Assembly: GCA_029959085.1 (NCBI GenBank)
Contig: JARWIR010000008.1
Location: forward strand, 1,984,001 to 2,048,000
Length of the DNA stretch: 64,000 bases
DNA from: Nemophila menziesii
Taxonomy: Eukaryota > Streptophyta > Magnoliopsida > Boraginales > Hydrophyllaceae
Reading direction: 5' to 3'
Shown: positions 11,216-20,838 of the stretch, in pieces
How the letters are laid out: each line of letters opens with the position of its first letter
Position numbering within the stretch: position 1 is the stretch's first letter
Position numbers and translations under genes: made by a program
Notes under the pieces: model-generated
The model's database searches: none
The model's input: the letters and a program-made list of their open reading frames with translations, nothing else
What the model was told of the DNA's origin: nothing

Positions 11216-11330
11216 AATGTGAGCAGAAAATATATCGAGAAGAAAATGTTTGTGTGGATTGGTTAACCAGAAAAAGGGCGAACGGATAGAACTGGAACAT
11301 GATCTTTCATAAAAGGCTATAGGGGACGAC
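11216..11330 (+). pseudogene. Old LINE RNase H remnant, second part
   Basis: The plus-strand translation has the motif REENVCVDWLTRK, the degenerate counterpart of the REAN-AD-LA-G end of LINE RNase H. It continues the remnant at 8540-8878 across the inserted LINE. Frames are broken. Confidence 0.55.
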
Positions 11331-11776
11331 ACTTCATTTGATTCGTGATAAAATCAAGCGGGTGTCTCCTAGACATTTATGGTACTCCTTTTGGTGGAAC
11401 TAGTATTCCTTTTTCACGGTCTTAGGATATCCAGTGTATAAATAAAATATTTCCAAATCGGAGATACGTACCGAAGACAGCTCTCTTTTGTATGGTTGAA
11501 TTCCACAACACATTTGAATGCAAGTACCAAAGTGGAAGAATATACAATAGATGGAACATTTTTTAATGAAATGCAACTTTTGAATATAAGACTTTATTAA
11601 CTTTTAAGTGTAGAGAATAAACTGAATTAGAAACCAGATATATGTGATCGTGAAAATATAAGTATGTAAGAAAACCTCTAGATTTAGTTTTTAATTCCAA
11701 GTATATTTCTCACTAGCCTATAATCTCAGTTTTGTTTTACTAAAAACAAAACATATAATCCAGATTAAGTACAGCT
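11331..11776. other. No gene recognised
   Basis: AT-rich DNA between the LINE remnant and the SDR pseudogene. No motif or repeat stands out. Confidence 0.5.
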
Positions 11777-12480
11777 CTACCATCAATCACTAGGTTATGC
11801 CCTGATAAATACAGAATAAACTGAAGCAAGAAACAACGCGGCATGGCAACATGCTTAACCTTTAATGCAATATCATTCAATTGTGTTTTTGGCTGGAAAA
11901 CTTTTCAAATGCCTCCACATCCAAGTTGAATTTTTTCATCGCCGGTGGTGTAGCTGTTGCATTTGGTGAGACAGCGTTTATTTCAATTCCATACTCTCCA
12001 AGTTGTTTGCTTGCACATCGCATAAGTCTCAATACTGCATGCCTGGACATGTAATAATCAGTCTCCTTACAGGAACCTTTTAGAGACATACCACTCACGT
12101 TATATTATCTTGTACATTATGTTCAACCATTACACGTGCAACATGTTTTACACAAGCAGTGATACCCCTCACGTTAATCGCAAATAGGCTAGGCTATCAA
12201 ATGCAGAAAGGTTGAAATCAATGATCTTTAGATCATATGTAGTAGTCGCTTTTGAAATACCAGCATTACTGAACATGATATCAAGTTGGACATATTTCTT
12301 AATAGTCCAGACCAGCAGTACACTATCTTTATATGCATCACTAACATCACAGTGGAAGTAGCTGCAATTATTTGAGCCATCTTATTTAACCTCTGTAACA
12401 ACTGCGGCGTTCACATTGGGGATGACAATTTTCAAGGTTGGACCTTTTTTTCTTCTGGTAACATTTCTAAACATGGTCAA
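11777..12480 (-). pseudogene. SDR pseudogene 1 (secoisolariciresinol dehydrogenase-like)
   Basis: Reading on the minus strand across breaks gives recognisable SDR landmarks in order: a YFH-CDVSDA segment, the LDIMFSNAG strand, a DFNLSAFD helix, the ACVKH-ARVMVE helix, the active-site region (11877-12098) and a final SGHNLVIDG near 11800. The frame is interrupted several times, including the stop before the active-site helix, and the N-terminal glycine motif is scrambled. The YxxxK motif reads YYMSR here, so the catalytic lysine is replaced by arginine. The active-site serine region is also lost. It is a dead member of the four-copy array; the Sirevirus inserted about 120 bp beyond its N-terminal end. 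Confidence 0.8.
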
Positions 12481-12601
12481 TGATGTTTACAAGTACCAAA
12501 TCCAAAATCAAATATTCCCCAAAACATTCAATCTTCCTACAATCACCGCCACGGGGTCGGTCAAGGTGGGTGGGTGGTGGTGGTGGTAGTTGTGTGTGGG
12601 A

Positions 12602-12606
12602 TATTC
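12602..12606. repeat. Sirevirus target-site duplication, left (TATTC)
   Basis: TATTC directly precedes the LTR and recurs at 20227-20231 directly after the other LTR. Confidence 0.95.
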
Positions 12607-13769
12607 TGATATACTATATGCGTCCTAGAAGGGGGGTTGAATAGGACAATAGAAATTAATCGGCTAATTTTATTTCAAGTAAATAAAATTAAAAGCTAAT
12701 TTGAATCCTATTGTATTAGCAAACTAAATAGTATAAAACTAGATAATCCTAATAGACAATAATATCAAACTATTCAAGTAGGCATTTTATCAAGCATATA
12801 GAGTGCGGAAATATAAAGAGTGTAGAGATAGAATACGATACACAACGATGTATAGTGGTTCGGTTTCCCTACATCCACTACCTAAGGAAGCCTCCTTAGG
12901 ATTTGCAAGATTCTCACTAATCTTCGTAACTCTTAACCGGGTGAGATACAAACCCTTACAGCCACTTCAAAAACCCTTTGAAGGAAATACACTTGTGTTA
13001 TCACCAACACAAGGAACCAAGCATAAACCTATGCTCACACTACTCTCTTAATCTATTACAAGAACTAAGAGGAAAGGGAAAAAGTGTTTAGGGGTGCTTA
13101 TAAAAGCTTTGTAACTAGACTCCTAAATGAGTAGATAGAACTAATTAGCTTCACAATAAATATGACTTGAATGCTCCTTTGAAACCTCCTTGAATGATAG
13201 AATTAATTGCTATTAAGATTGGTAGATGGAAGGCTTGAGTTGTGTCTTGAATGAACTCCATTTTATAGCTGAAAAGATGATCCAACGGTCATAAGGCTTC
13301 TCTCCAACGGATCTATTTTATCTCTAACGGATATAAGCTTTGTCCTCTAGTAATAGTGCTGAAACCCTCTCGTGCGGTGTACCGCGGATATGGTCCGGTG
13401 CACCGCATGACTGTTCGACTAACTTTTGAGCTTACTGGTCGGACTATGTAGTGTACCGCATCCCTGCTCCGTGTAGTGGTCCGGTGTACCGTGACAAAGG
13501 TCCGGTGTACCGTGCAGATTTCTGAGCTTACTGGTCGGGCCATCTAGTGCACCGTGCTTCTGGTCCGTGACCTACGGTGTACCGCGTCACTCGTCCGGTG
13601 TACCGCGGGGCTGCTATTTTGAATTTCAAGCTAAGTAACAATGAAGTAAGCACAACTAATCTAATGAGGGGTTTTGGAAAACATTTTAAGTGATACCAAA
13701 AATGAATTTTAGTTTAAATAATGATTTGTCGAATATTAAAACGGGAATAAAAACAAGGTGAGGCTAACA
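12607..13769 (-). repeat. Sirevirus 3' LTR
   Basis: Begins TGTTAGCC and ends TATATCA when read on the minus strand (TG...CA termini). It is 1163 bp and near-identical to 19063-20226. Differences seen: one fewer G in the tract after position 12620, G/A near 12961, and A/C near 13208. A TATA box (minus) lies at 13261-13267. Small open frames inside (12803-13051 plus, 13313-13543 minus) are duplicated only because the LTR is. Confidence 0.97.
13370..13612. repeat. CpG-rich palindromic motif cluster in 3' LTR
   Basis: At least eight copies of a CGGTGTACCG-type near-palindrome (variants CGGTGCACCG, AGTGTACCG) lie within about 240 bp, many preceded by GTC. CG-rich palindromic clusters are a known trait of Sirevirus LTRs and are dense in methylation targets. 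The same cluster occurs in the 5' LTR. Confidence 0.85.
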
Positions 13770-13770
13770 A

Positions 13771-13930
13771 TCTCCCCCTTTTTGATGTTTGACAAATCAT
13801 AAACTTTTGAAGATGCCTAAGATTAAGTTTTGATCAAAAACTCCCCCTCAACCTAATCACTAGAGTTTTTATAAAACTCCCCCTCACAAAATGCATTTGA
13901 AAAAGTTTAACTAAAATTTCTCCCCCTTTG
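13771..13930 (-). promoter_or_regulatory. Multiple polypurine tracts
   Basis: Four CTCCCCCT-core tracts occur at about 13772-13783, 13841-13848, 13877-13884 and 13919-13929. On the minus strand they read AGGGGGAG. The first directly abuts the 3' LTR and would prime plus-strand DNA synthesis. Repeated tracts upstream of the 3' LTR are typical of Sireviruses. Confidence 0.85.
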
Positions 13931-14123
13931 TCAACAACAAAAAGAACGAATGATATGATTTTGAAAATTTTAAGGGGTCAAAACACATTTTGAGTAAAAA
14001 CAAGGACCAAAGGAATAAATGGATAACAATTAGAAGCTTCAAGGACCCTAAAACATCAAGAAAATATTAGCCACAAAAATATATACACAAAAAGTACTAA
14101 ACACTAATGGCAAGAAAGAAAAG

Positions 14124-17100
14124 CTAGAGAATTTGCATGCCAATTTCACACCGAATTTTCTCAAAAAGATCTTGGGGTAGAGGTTTGGTAAAGATATCGG
14201 CTAATTGATTTTCGGAGGTAACAAATTCAAGTACAATGTCCCCTTTTTGAGTGTGATCACGGATAAAATGATGGCGGATTTCTATGTGTTTTGTTCTAGA
14301 GTGTTGAATGGGATTTTTGGTAAGATTTATAGCACTAGTGTTATCACAACGAATGGGAACACGATCATACTCTAGGCCAAAATCTAGTAAGGTTTGTTTC
14401 ATCCAAAGAATTTGAGTCACACAATTTCCGGCCGCAACATATTCGGCTTCGGCCGTGGATAAAGCAACACTATTTTGTTTTCTACTAGACCATGAGACAA
14501 GGGATTGACCTAAGAATTGGCAACTACCACTAGTGCTCTTCCTATCAAGTCTACAACCGGCATAATCGGCATCCGAATAACCTATTAGTTCAAAGGAGGT
14601 AAATCTTGGGTACCAAAGTCCTAGACTAAGGGTTCCTTTCAAATACCTAAAAATACGCTTAACGGCACTAAGATGGGTTTCTTTGGGAGAAGATTGAAAT
14701 CTAGCACAAAGACACACGGGGAACATAATATCGGGTCTAGAAGCGGTTAGATAAAGTAAGCTACCAATCATACCTCGATATAGTTTCTCATCAACATCCT
14801 TACCATCTTCATCTTTGTCTAATTTTGTGGATGTGCTCATTGGAGTTCCAATTTCCTTTGCATCTTCAAGGCCAAATTTTTTGATCAATTCTCTTGTGTA
14901 TTTGGCTTGATTGACAAAGATACCATCTTTCATTTGCTTGATTTGAATTCCAAGAAAGTAATTTAATTCTCCCATCATGCTCATCTCAAATTCCTTATGC
15001 ATGCTTTTAGAAAAATTCTCACAAAGATTTTCATTAGTAGCACCAAATATAATATCATCCACATAAATTTGAACAAGAAGGATATCTTTTGAAGACCTTT
15101 TTATAAATAAAGTGGAGTCAATTTTTCCTCTTTTAAAACCATCATCTAATAAAAATTTGCTTAATCGTTCATACCAAGCACGAGGAGCTTGTTTTAAACC
15201 ATATAAAGCCTTTGAAAGTTTAAAAACATGATTTGGAAATTTTGGATCTTCAAAACCCGGAGGTTGTTTAACAAAAACTTCCTCGTCTATAAAACCATTT
15301 AAAAAAGCACTTTTGACATCCATTTGGTAAAGTTTAAAATTCATATAGCAAGCAAAAGCAAGTAGCATACGAATAGATTCAAGTCTAGCTACGGGAGCAA
15401 AAGTTTCATCGAAATCAATACCTTCTTCTTGATTGTACCCTTGAGCAACTAACCTTGCTTTATTTCTAGTAATGATGCCGGTGTCATCTAGCTTGTTGCG
15501 AAATATCCACTTAGTGCCAATAATAGTGGGGCCAATTGGTTTCTCCATTAATGTCCAAACTTTGCTACGCTCAAATTGATTTAATTCCTCATGCATAGCA
15601 TTAATCCAATGATCATCTAACAAAGCTTCTTTAATATTCTTGGGCTCAATTTGAGATAAGAACGCTTGATGAGCACAAAGAGCAATAATACGGGAGCGAG
15701 TGGTAACACCTTCTTTTGGATCACCTAGAATTAATTCACTTGGGTGATCTTTGATATGTTTCCAACACCTTGGTAAATCCGTACTAGCTTCATTTAACAC
15801 TTGATCATCTTCCTTAAGAGATTCTTCATGAGATTTGACTTCTTGAGTAGGAGATTCTAAGGGTTGATCTAGTGGAGTATCTTCAACAACATCTACCACT
15901 TTCTTGATACAAAACGGATTAGTCTCATCAAAGTCAACATGCATAGATTCCTCAATGGTACGAGTACGTTTGTTGAAAATGCGATAGGCTTTTCCTTTAG
16001 TGGAATAACCAAGAAAAATGCCTTCATCCGATTTAGCATCAAATTTTCCCAAATAGTCCCTAGTGTTTAGGATAAAACATTTGCACCCAAAAACACGAAA
16101 ATAAGCAATAGTTGGTGGTCTACCATTCCAAAGCTCATAAGGGGTTTTCTTAATAAGGGGTCTAATAAGAACTCTATTTAACACATAACAAGCCGTATGA
16201 ACGGCTTCACCCCAAAAGTATGTAGGCAAGCTATGTTCTTTTAGCATTGTTCTAGCCATTTCTTGTAGAGTTCGATTTTTCCTTTCCACTACCCCATTTT
16301 GTTGGGGAGTTCTAGGGGCCGAAAAATTATGCTCAATCCCAAATTCATCACAAAAATGCACAAAAGGAGAATTCACGTATTCACTACCATTATCACTACG
16401 AATGCATGTAATAGAGTAGCCTTTCTCATTTTGCACCTTTCTACAAAGTTTTGCAAATTCATTGAAGGCATCACTTTTCAAAGCAAGGAACATCACCCAT
16501 GTGAATCTAGTGTAATCATCAACAACAACAAAGACATATCTAGACCCTCCTAGACTAGTGACATCAACGGGACCAAAAAGGTCCATATGCAATAATTGAA
16601 GTGGCCTAACGGTGATGACCTTATTAATGGATTTAAAAGATGAACGATGTTGTTTACCAAGTTGACATGCATCACATAATTTATCTTTATCAAATTTGTA
16701 AATAGGCAAACCAACAACAAGATTTTTTCTAGATAATTTTGAAATTAAATCCATGCTAGCATGTCCTAAACGTCTATGCCAAAGCCAACTATCATTAACC
16801 ACGGATAAGCATTTAATATTTTTGCACATAAGACTCTCAAGATCAACAACAAAAACATTATCCGATCTTTTTGCAATAAACATAGTATCTAACTCATCAT
16901 TTTTGAAAACAACACATCTAGATGCTTCAAATTTAACACTAAAACCAACATCACAAAGTTGACTAATACTAAGCAAGTTAAAAGAGAGACCCTCAACAAG
17001 TAACACATTAGAGATAAGTAAAGAGTCCATATTACCAATGTTACCTTTACCCAAAACGCGTTTCTTAGTGTTGTCGGCAAAAGTAACTTTATCACCTTTA

Positions 17101-17195
17101 GTTTTATATAAATTTGTGAATAATGATGGATTTCCGGTCATGTGTCTTGAGCATCCACTATCAAGTAGCCATATATTTTGCTTCTTGATGCTCAA
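14124..17195 (-). CDS. pol: Sirevirus Pol polyprotein (protease, integrase, reverse transcriptase, RNase H)
   Basis: The open frame spans about 1023 codons with no break. Domains in order: aspartic protease with LLDSGCSRHMTG near the N-terminus; integrase zinc finger (WHRRLGHA...CDACQLGK) near residues 138-180; integrase core with acidic residues in LLHMDLFG, IRSDNGSEY and GVVERKNR; reverse transcriptase with YVDDIIFG near residue 712; RNase H with YSDADYAG near residue 874 and STAEAEY. These make and insert the DNA copy in a cytoplasmic particle and the nucleus. Order protease-integrase-RT-RNase H is that of Ty1-copia. The frame is the same as gag, separated by two stops (17219-17217 and 17201-17199). 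The listed start is a TTG just after the second stop, so Pol is probably expressed with Gag by bypass or RNA processing. Confidence 0.96.
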   Translation of the reverse strand: MSIKKQNIWLLDSGCSRHMTGNPSLFTNLYKTKGDKVTFADNTKKRVLGKGNIGNMDSLLISNVLLVEGLSFNLLSISQLCDVGFSVKFEASRCVVFKNDELDTMFIAKRSDNVFVVDLESLMCKNIKCLSVVNDSWLWHRRLGHASMDLISKLSRKNLVVGLPIYKFDKDKLCDACQLGKQHRSSFKSINKVITVRPLQLLHMDLFGPVDVTSLGGSRYVFVVVDDYTRFTWVMFLALKSDAFNEFAKLCRKVQNEKGYSITCIRSDNGSEYVNSPFVHFCDEFGIEHNFSAPRTPQQNGVVERKNRTLQEMARTMLKEHSLPTYFWGEAVHTACYVLNRVLIRPLIKKTPYELWNGRPPTIAYFRVFGCKCFILNTRDYLGKFDAKSDEGIFLGYSTKGKAYRIFNKRTRTIEESMHVDFDETNPFCIKKVVDVVEDTPLDQPLESPTQEVKSHEESLKEDDQVLNEASTDLPRCWKHIKDHPSELILGDPKEGVTTRSRIIALCAHQAFLSQIEPKNIKEALLDDHWINAMHEELNQFERSKVWTLMEKPIGPTIIGTKWIFRNKLDDTGIITRNKARLVAQGYNQEEGIDFDETFAPVARLESIRMLLAFACYMNFKLYQMDVKSAFLNGFIDEEVFVKQPPGFEDPKFPNHVFKLSKALYGLKQAPRAWYERLSKFLLDDGFKRGKIDSTLFIKRSSKDILLVQIYVDDIIFGATNENLCENFSKSMHKEFEMSMMGELNYFLGIQIKQMKDGIFVNQAKYTRELIKKFGLEDAKEIGTPMSTSTKLDKDEDGKDVDEKLYRGMIGSLLYLTASRPDIMFPVCLCARFQSSPKETHLSAVKRIFRYLKGTLSLGLWYPRFTSFELIGYSDADYAGCRLDRKSTSGSCQFLGQSLVSWSSRKQNSVALSTAEAEYVAAGNCVTQILWMKQTLLDFGLEYDRVPIRCDNTSAINLTKNPIQHSRTKHIEIRHHFIRDHTQKGDIVLEFVTSENQLADIFTKPLPQDLFEKIRCEIGMQIL

Positions 17196-17216
17196 CCCCT
17201 ACAAACAAAAAGTAAT

Positions 17217-19007
17217 TTAAGCTTTAGGTACCCAATTTGGATTGGGTCCATGAGGGTTAGTGGATTTTCTTTTTAAGACCCATTTAGGTCTTTTCCAAAT
17301 TGGCACAAGAGATCCCAAATCTAATAATTTACGATAGTAACAATGAGATGCATCATGACCAAGTTTTTCACAATAGGTGCAAGTGATTGAAGATTTTGAA
17401 GAGGATGGAATTGCATTTGAAATTTTTGATTTTACAAAGACATTTTTCAAAGGTTTTTGGTGAGTGAATGGATCATATCCAACACCACTTTTTTCACAAG
17501 CCATTCTTTGAGAACCTAAAATCAAATCCAAGTTTTCTTGCCCACTAGTAAATTTTAAAATAATGGCATTTTGATCAACAATCTTTTTCTCTAACAAAGC
17601 TTTTTCTTCCAAAAGATTTTTCTCAATAAGATGAAGTTTCTCATTATCATCTATACATTCATCACAAAGATTTTGACAATCTTCCAAAGCTTTCAAAACC
17701 TCTTTAGTTCTATTTTTCTCAAATTCTAAATCTTTTGTTAAAACTTTGTTTGTTTCAATAGAATTTAAAAAATCATTATAAAGAGAATCAAATGCCTCAT
17801 GAATATCTTGTTCACTAGCATCATCATTAGTTAAAGAGAGTTTGGATTTAGGAGTTACCTCATCATGATTTGCCATAAAGGCAAAGTGAGTAGTACCGGT
17901 ATCATCATCCGAAGAAGCATCTTCATCATTCTCAACTTTTCCCATAAAGGCAACAAGATTGACATTTTCATTATCACTTTCTTCTTCATCCGAATTTTGA
18001 GTATCCCAAGTGATATTGGCATGCATAGCTCTTTTCGGTTTCTCCTTTTGAAGAAGAGGACAATAGGTTTTGATGTGACCAACCTTTTTGCAATGATAGC
18101 AAGTGGGTTCATCTTGTTTGATAGCTCTATCATTCTTCTTGTAAGGTGAGGAAGAACTTCCTTTCTTGGCAAAGCGTTTGTATCTCATGAATTTTTTCAT
18201 ATCTCTTGCCAACATAGCTACTCCTTCATCTTCACTAGTTTCTTCTTCATGTGAATTTTCTTCTTCACTATCCTTCCTTTCTTTTCGGTCTTTCAACTTT
18301 GAACTCATGGCATGAAAAGCAATGGATTTCTTAATCTTTTTCTCCTCATCATCTCTTATCTTTTCTTCTTCAAGCACAAGCTCTTCCGTCATGAGGTTGC
18401 AAATGAGTTCATGAACCGTCATTTTTGAAAGATCTTTAGTATCCCTTATAGAGTTGATTTTTGTCTTGTATTTCCTTGGAAGAGCAAATAAGATTTTTCG
18501 GCATTGTTCCTTGTTGGTGTACTCTTGACCAAGAGTCTTCAAAGTGTTAACAATGTTAGAAAATCTTTGATGCATAGCATTCAAGACTTCATCGGGCTCC
18601 ATACGAAAAAGCTCGTACTTAGTGATAAAGAGACCAATCTTGGTTTCCTTAATATCTTCCGTTCCTTGATATGATAGCTCCAAGAGTTGCCACATTTCAT
18701 GAGCGGAATTGCATTCACTAACTCTAGCGTATTCCGTGACGCTTAATCCATTGATGAGGATGTTCATAGCTTTGTTGTTTTTGGTAAGTTTAGCTATGTC
18801 TTGATCATTGTAATCATCTTCATCTTTTACCTCCGTTGTACTTCCGGCAACGTAAGGAATATAAGGACCCTTTTTGATAGCCATCCATAAAAAGTAATCG
18901 ATTCCTTTCACATGAATCTCCATCTTCTTTTTCCATCCAAAGTAGTCTTTTCCTACAAAAAGCGGAGGTCTAGTAGAACATGAACCTTCCGGTTGATTAG
19001 AGTCCAT
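17217..19007 (-). CDS. gag: Sirevirus Gag (capsid/nucleocapsid)
   Basis: The 596-residue protein starts with an ATG 41 bp downstream of the primer-binding site. The N-terminal half has the plant copia capsid fold pattern (F-GK-YFGWK-KM, then MWQLLELSYQGT and MTVHEL). Two CCHC zinc knuckles follow: CYHCKKVGHIKTYC near residue 305 and CTYCEKLGHDASHC near residue 543. Between them lie an acidic stretch and a Leu/Lys/Glu-rich segment likely to be coiled coil. The long Gag with a second late knuckle and the CEKSGVGYDP segment is typical of Sireviruses. It packages the RNA in virus-like particles. No damage is seen. Confidence 0.95.
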   Translation of the reverse strand: MDSNQPEGSCSTRPPLFVGKDYFGWKKKMEIHVKGIDYFLWMAIKKGPYIPYVAGSTTEVKDEDDYNDQDIAKLTKNNKAMNILINGLSVTEYARVSECNSAHEMWQLLELSYQGTEDIKETKIGLFITKYELFRMEPDEVLNAMHQRFSNIVNTLKTLGQEYTNKEQCRKILFALPRKYKTKINSIRDTKDLSKMTVHELICNLMTEELVLEEEKIRDDEEKKIKKSIAFHAMSSKLKDRKERKDSEEENSHEEETSEDEGVAMLARDMKKFMRYKRFAKKGSSSSPYKKNDRAIKQDEPTCYHCKKVGHIKTYCPLLQKEKPKRAMHANITWDTQNSDEEESDNENVNLVAFMGKVENDEDASSDDDTGTTHFAFMANHDEVTPKSKLSLTNDDASEQDIHEAFDSLYNDFLNSIETNKVLTKDLEFEKNRTKEVLKALEDCQNLCDECIDDNEKLHLIEKNLLEEKALLEKKIVDQNAIILKFTSGQENLDLILGSQRMACEKSGVGYDPFTHQKPLKNVFVKSKISNAIPSSSKSSITCTYCEKLGHDASHCYYRKLLDLGSLVPIWKRPKWVLKRKSTNPHGPNPNWVPKA

Positions 19008-19048
19008 ATCGTATTAACTCTAGAAACGATTAAGTACAATAGAGCTAG

Positions 19049-19060
19049 GCTCTGATACCA
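19049..19060 (-). promoter_or_regulatory. Primer-binding site (initiator tRNA-Met)
   Basis: On the minus strand it reads TGGTATCAGAGC, the standard complement to the 3' end of plant initiator methionine tRNA. It lies two bases downstream of the 5' LTR and primes minus-strand DNA synthesis. Confidence 0.95.
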
Positions 19061-19717
19061 ATTGATATACTATATGCGTCCTAGAAGGGGGGGTTGAATA
19101 GGACAATAGAAATTAATCGGCTAATTTTATTTCAAGTAAATAAAATTAAAAGCTAATTTGAATCCTATTGTATTAGCAAACTAAATAGTATAAAACTAGA
19201 TAATCCTAATAGACAATAATATCAAACTATTCAAGTAGGCATTTTATCAAGCATATAGAGTGCGGAAATATAAAGAGTGTAGAGATAGAATACGATACAC
19301 AACGATGTATAGTGGTTCGGTTTCCCTACATCCACTACCTAAGGAAGCCTCCTTAGGATTTGCAAGATTCTCACTAATCTTCGTAACTCTTAACCGGGTG
19401 AGATACAAACCCTTACAACCACTTCAAAAACCCTTTGAAGGAAATACACTTGTGTTATCACCAACACAAGGAACCAAGCATAAACCTATGCTCACACTAC
19501 TCTCTTAATCTATTACAAGAACTAAGAGGAAAGGGAAAAAGTGTTTAGGGGTGCTTATAAAAGCTTTGTAACTAGACTCCTAAATGAGTAGATAGAACTA
19601 ATTAGCTTCACAATAAATATGACTTGAATGCTCCTTTGAAACCTCCTTGAATGATAGAATTAATTGCTCTTAAGATTGGTAGATGGAAGGCTTGAGTTGT
19701 GTCTTGAATGAACTCCA

Positions 19718-19724
19718 TTTTATA
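19718..19724 (-). promoter_or_regulatory. TATA box of the Sirevirus 5' LTR
   Basis: Reads TATAAAA on the minus strand, about 650 bp before the end of the LTR and pointing toward gag. It is the best core-promoter candidate in the LTR. Confidence 0.6.
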
Positions 19725-19826
19725 GCTGAAAAGATGATCCAACGGTCATAAGGCTTCTCTCCAACGGATCTATTTTATCTCTAACGGATATAAGCTTTGT
19801 CCTCTAGTAATAGTGCTGAAACCCTC

Positions 19827-20069
19827 TCGTGCGGTGTACCGCGGATATGGTCCGGTGCACCGCATGACTGTTCGACTAACTTTTGAGCTTACTGGTCGGA
19901 CTATGTAGTGTACCGCATCCCTGCTCCGTGTAGTGGTCCGGTGTACCGTGACAAAGGTCCGGTGTACCGTGCAGATTTCTGAGCTTACTGGTCGGGCCAT
20001 CTAGTGCACCGTGCTTCTGGTCCGTGACCTACGGTGTACCGCGTCACTCGTCCGGTGTACCGCGGGGCT
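19827..20069. repeat. CpG-rich palindromic motif cluster in 5' LTR
   Basis: Same array of CGGTGTACCG-type motifs as in the 3' LTR. With transcription on the minus strand it lies upstream of the TATA box, where enhancer or silencing elements are expected. Confidence 0.85.
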
Positions 20070-20226
20070 GCTATTTTGAATTTCAAGCTAAGTAACAATG
20101 AAGTAAGCACAACTAATCTAATGAGGGGTTTTGGAAAACATTTTAAGTGATACCAAAAATGAATTTTAGTTTAAATAATGATTTGTCGAATATTAAAACG
20201 GGAATAAAAACAAGGTGAGGCTAACA

Positions 20227-20231
20227 TATTC
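20227..20231. repeat. Sirevirus target-site duplication, right (TATTC)
   Basis: Second copy of the 5-bp duplication at 12602-12606. Confidence 0.95.
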
Positions 20232-20838
20232 CCATTACTCTTCGTTTCTAGAGTCTTGAGCATTTTTGAAATATATAGAAGGAAGAAATAATATAAACTA
20301 TTACATGTTTCCTTCATTTCTTATGTGATACAAAGTAAGAGAAAAGATTATTGATTTTCACCTTCATTAAAAACATGATCTATAATTAATAAAAATTTGA
20401 GATTCTTTGTTGATTTCCAACATGTTCTTGATGGTGTAGCAAGCACCGGTTTTGTGATAGTGAGCGGACCTGGAGGGTGTAGCAAGCAAACGTGATCTCT
20501 GGTTGTGGCAGTTATCTATGCTGGATAGCGGTTGGGTGGGAGTCAAGTGGGTAGGGATGAACGTGAATTGGGTAGGAAGGGGTAAGTGTAAGATTATAAG
20601 TTTATGGTTTGAAATTTTGTAATTCAAGTCATACTTGGTGATGTGGAAAAATTGCCTACGATAATATTGATATAGTGCCTATATGGTATTGTGATTGACA
20701 GGAAATTCAAAAAAAACCATGATATCACAAATATATTTAATATAAAAGATTATTTCAAGGTTTTTTCATAGATTATGAGCCAAGAAAGACAACTACCTGT
20801 GATATCTGAATTGACCCAAAGACGCCTGACGACCTTCA
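20232..20838. other. No gene recognised
   Basis: AT-rich with a G/T-rich patch at 20430-20590 that loosely resembles the 79-bp repeat region at 29888-30040. No protein motif is supported. Confidence 0.5.

Larger units (their letters stand above)
12607..20226 (-). mobile_element. Complete Sirevirus-type Ty1-copia retrotransposon
   Basis: The 7.6-kb element is on the minus strand: 5' LTR 19063-20226, primer site 19049-19060, gag 17217-19007, pol 14124-17195, polypurine tracts 13771-13930, 3' LTR 12607-13769. TATTC duplications flank it. The LTRs differ, as far as I can read, by two substitutions and one G-tract indel in about 1163 bp, so insertion was recent. Sirevirus traits are a long gag with two CCHC knuckles, the conserved gag C-terminal segment (CEKSGVGYDP), several polypurine tracts, and CpG-rich palindromic motifs in the LTR. 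There is no envelope-like frame; only about 350 bp separate pol from the 3' LTR. Coding potential looks complete, so it may be autonomous. Confidence 0.97.
19063..20226 (-). repeat. Sirevirus 5' LTR
   Basis: 1164 bp, TG...CA termini on the minus strand, near-identical to the 3' LTR. Contains the element promoter (TATA box at 19718-19724) and the CpG palindrome cluster. The TATTC duplication follows at 20227-20231. Confidence 0.97.

Noticed and set aside
12803..13051. 82-codon plus-strand frame repeated at 19260-19508
   Set aside because: It is repeated only because it lies in both LTRs of the Sirevirus; no protein family resemblance and wrong strand for the element.
13313..13543. 76-codon minus frame repeated at 19770-20000
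   Set aside because: Created by the CG-rich palindromic motif array in the LTR; the peptide is just the translated repeat.
13370..13612. Possible CRISPR-like array from the repeated CGGTGTACCG motif
   Set aside because: Spacing is irregular, repeats are short and palindromic, and the context is a plant LTR.
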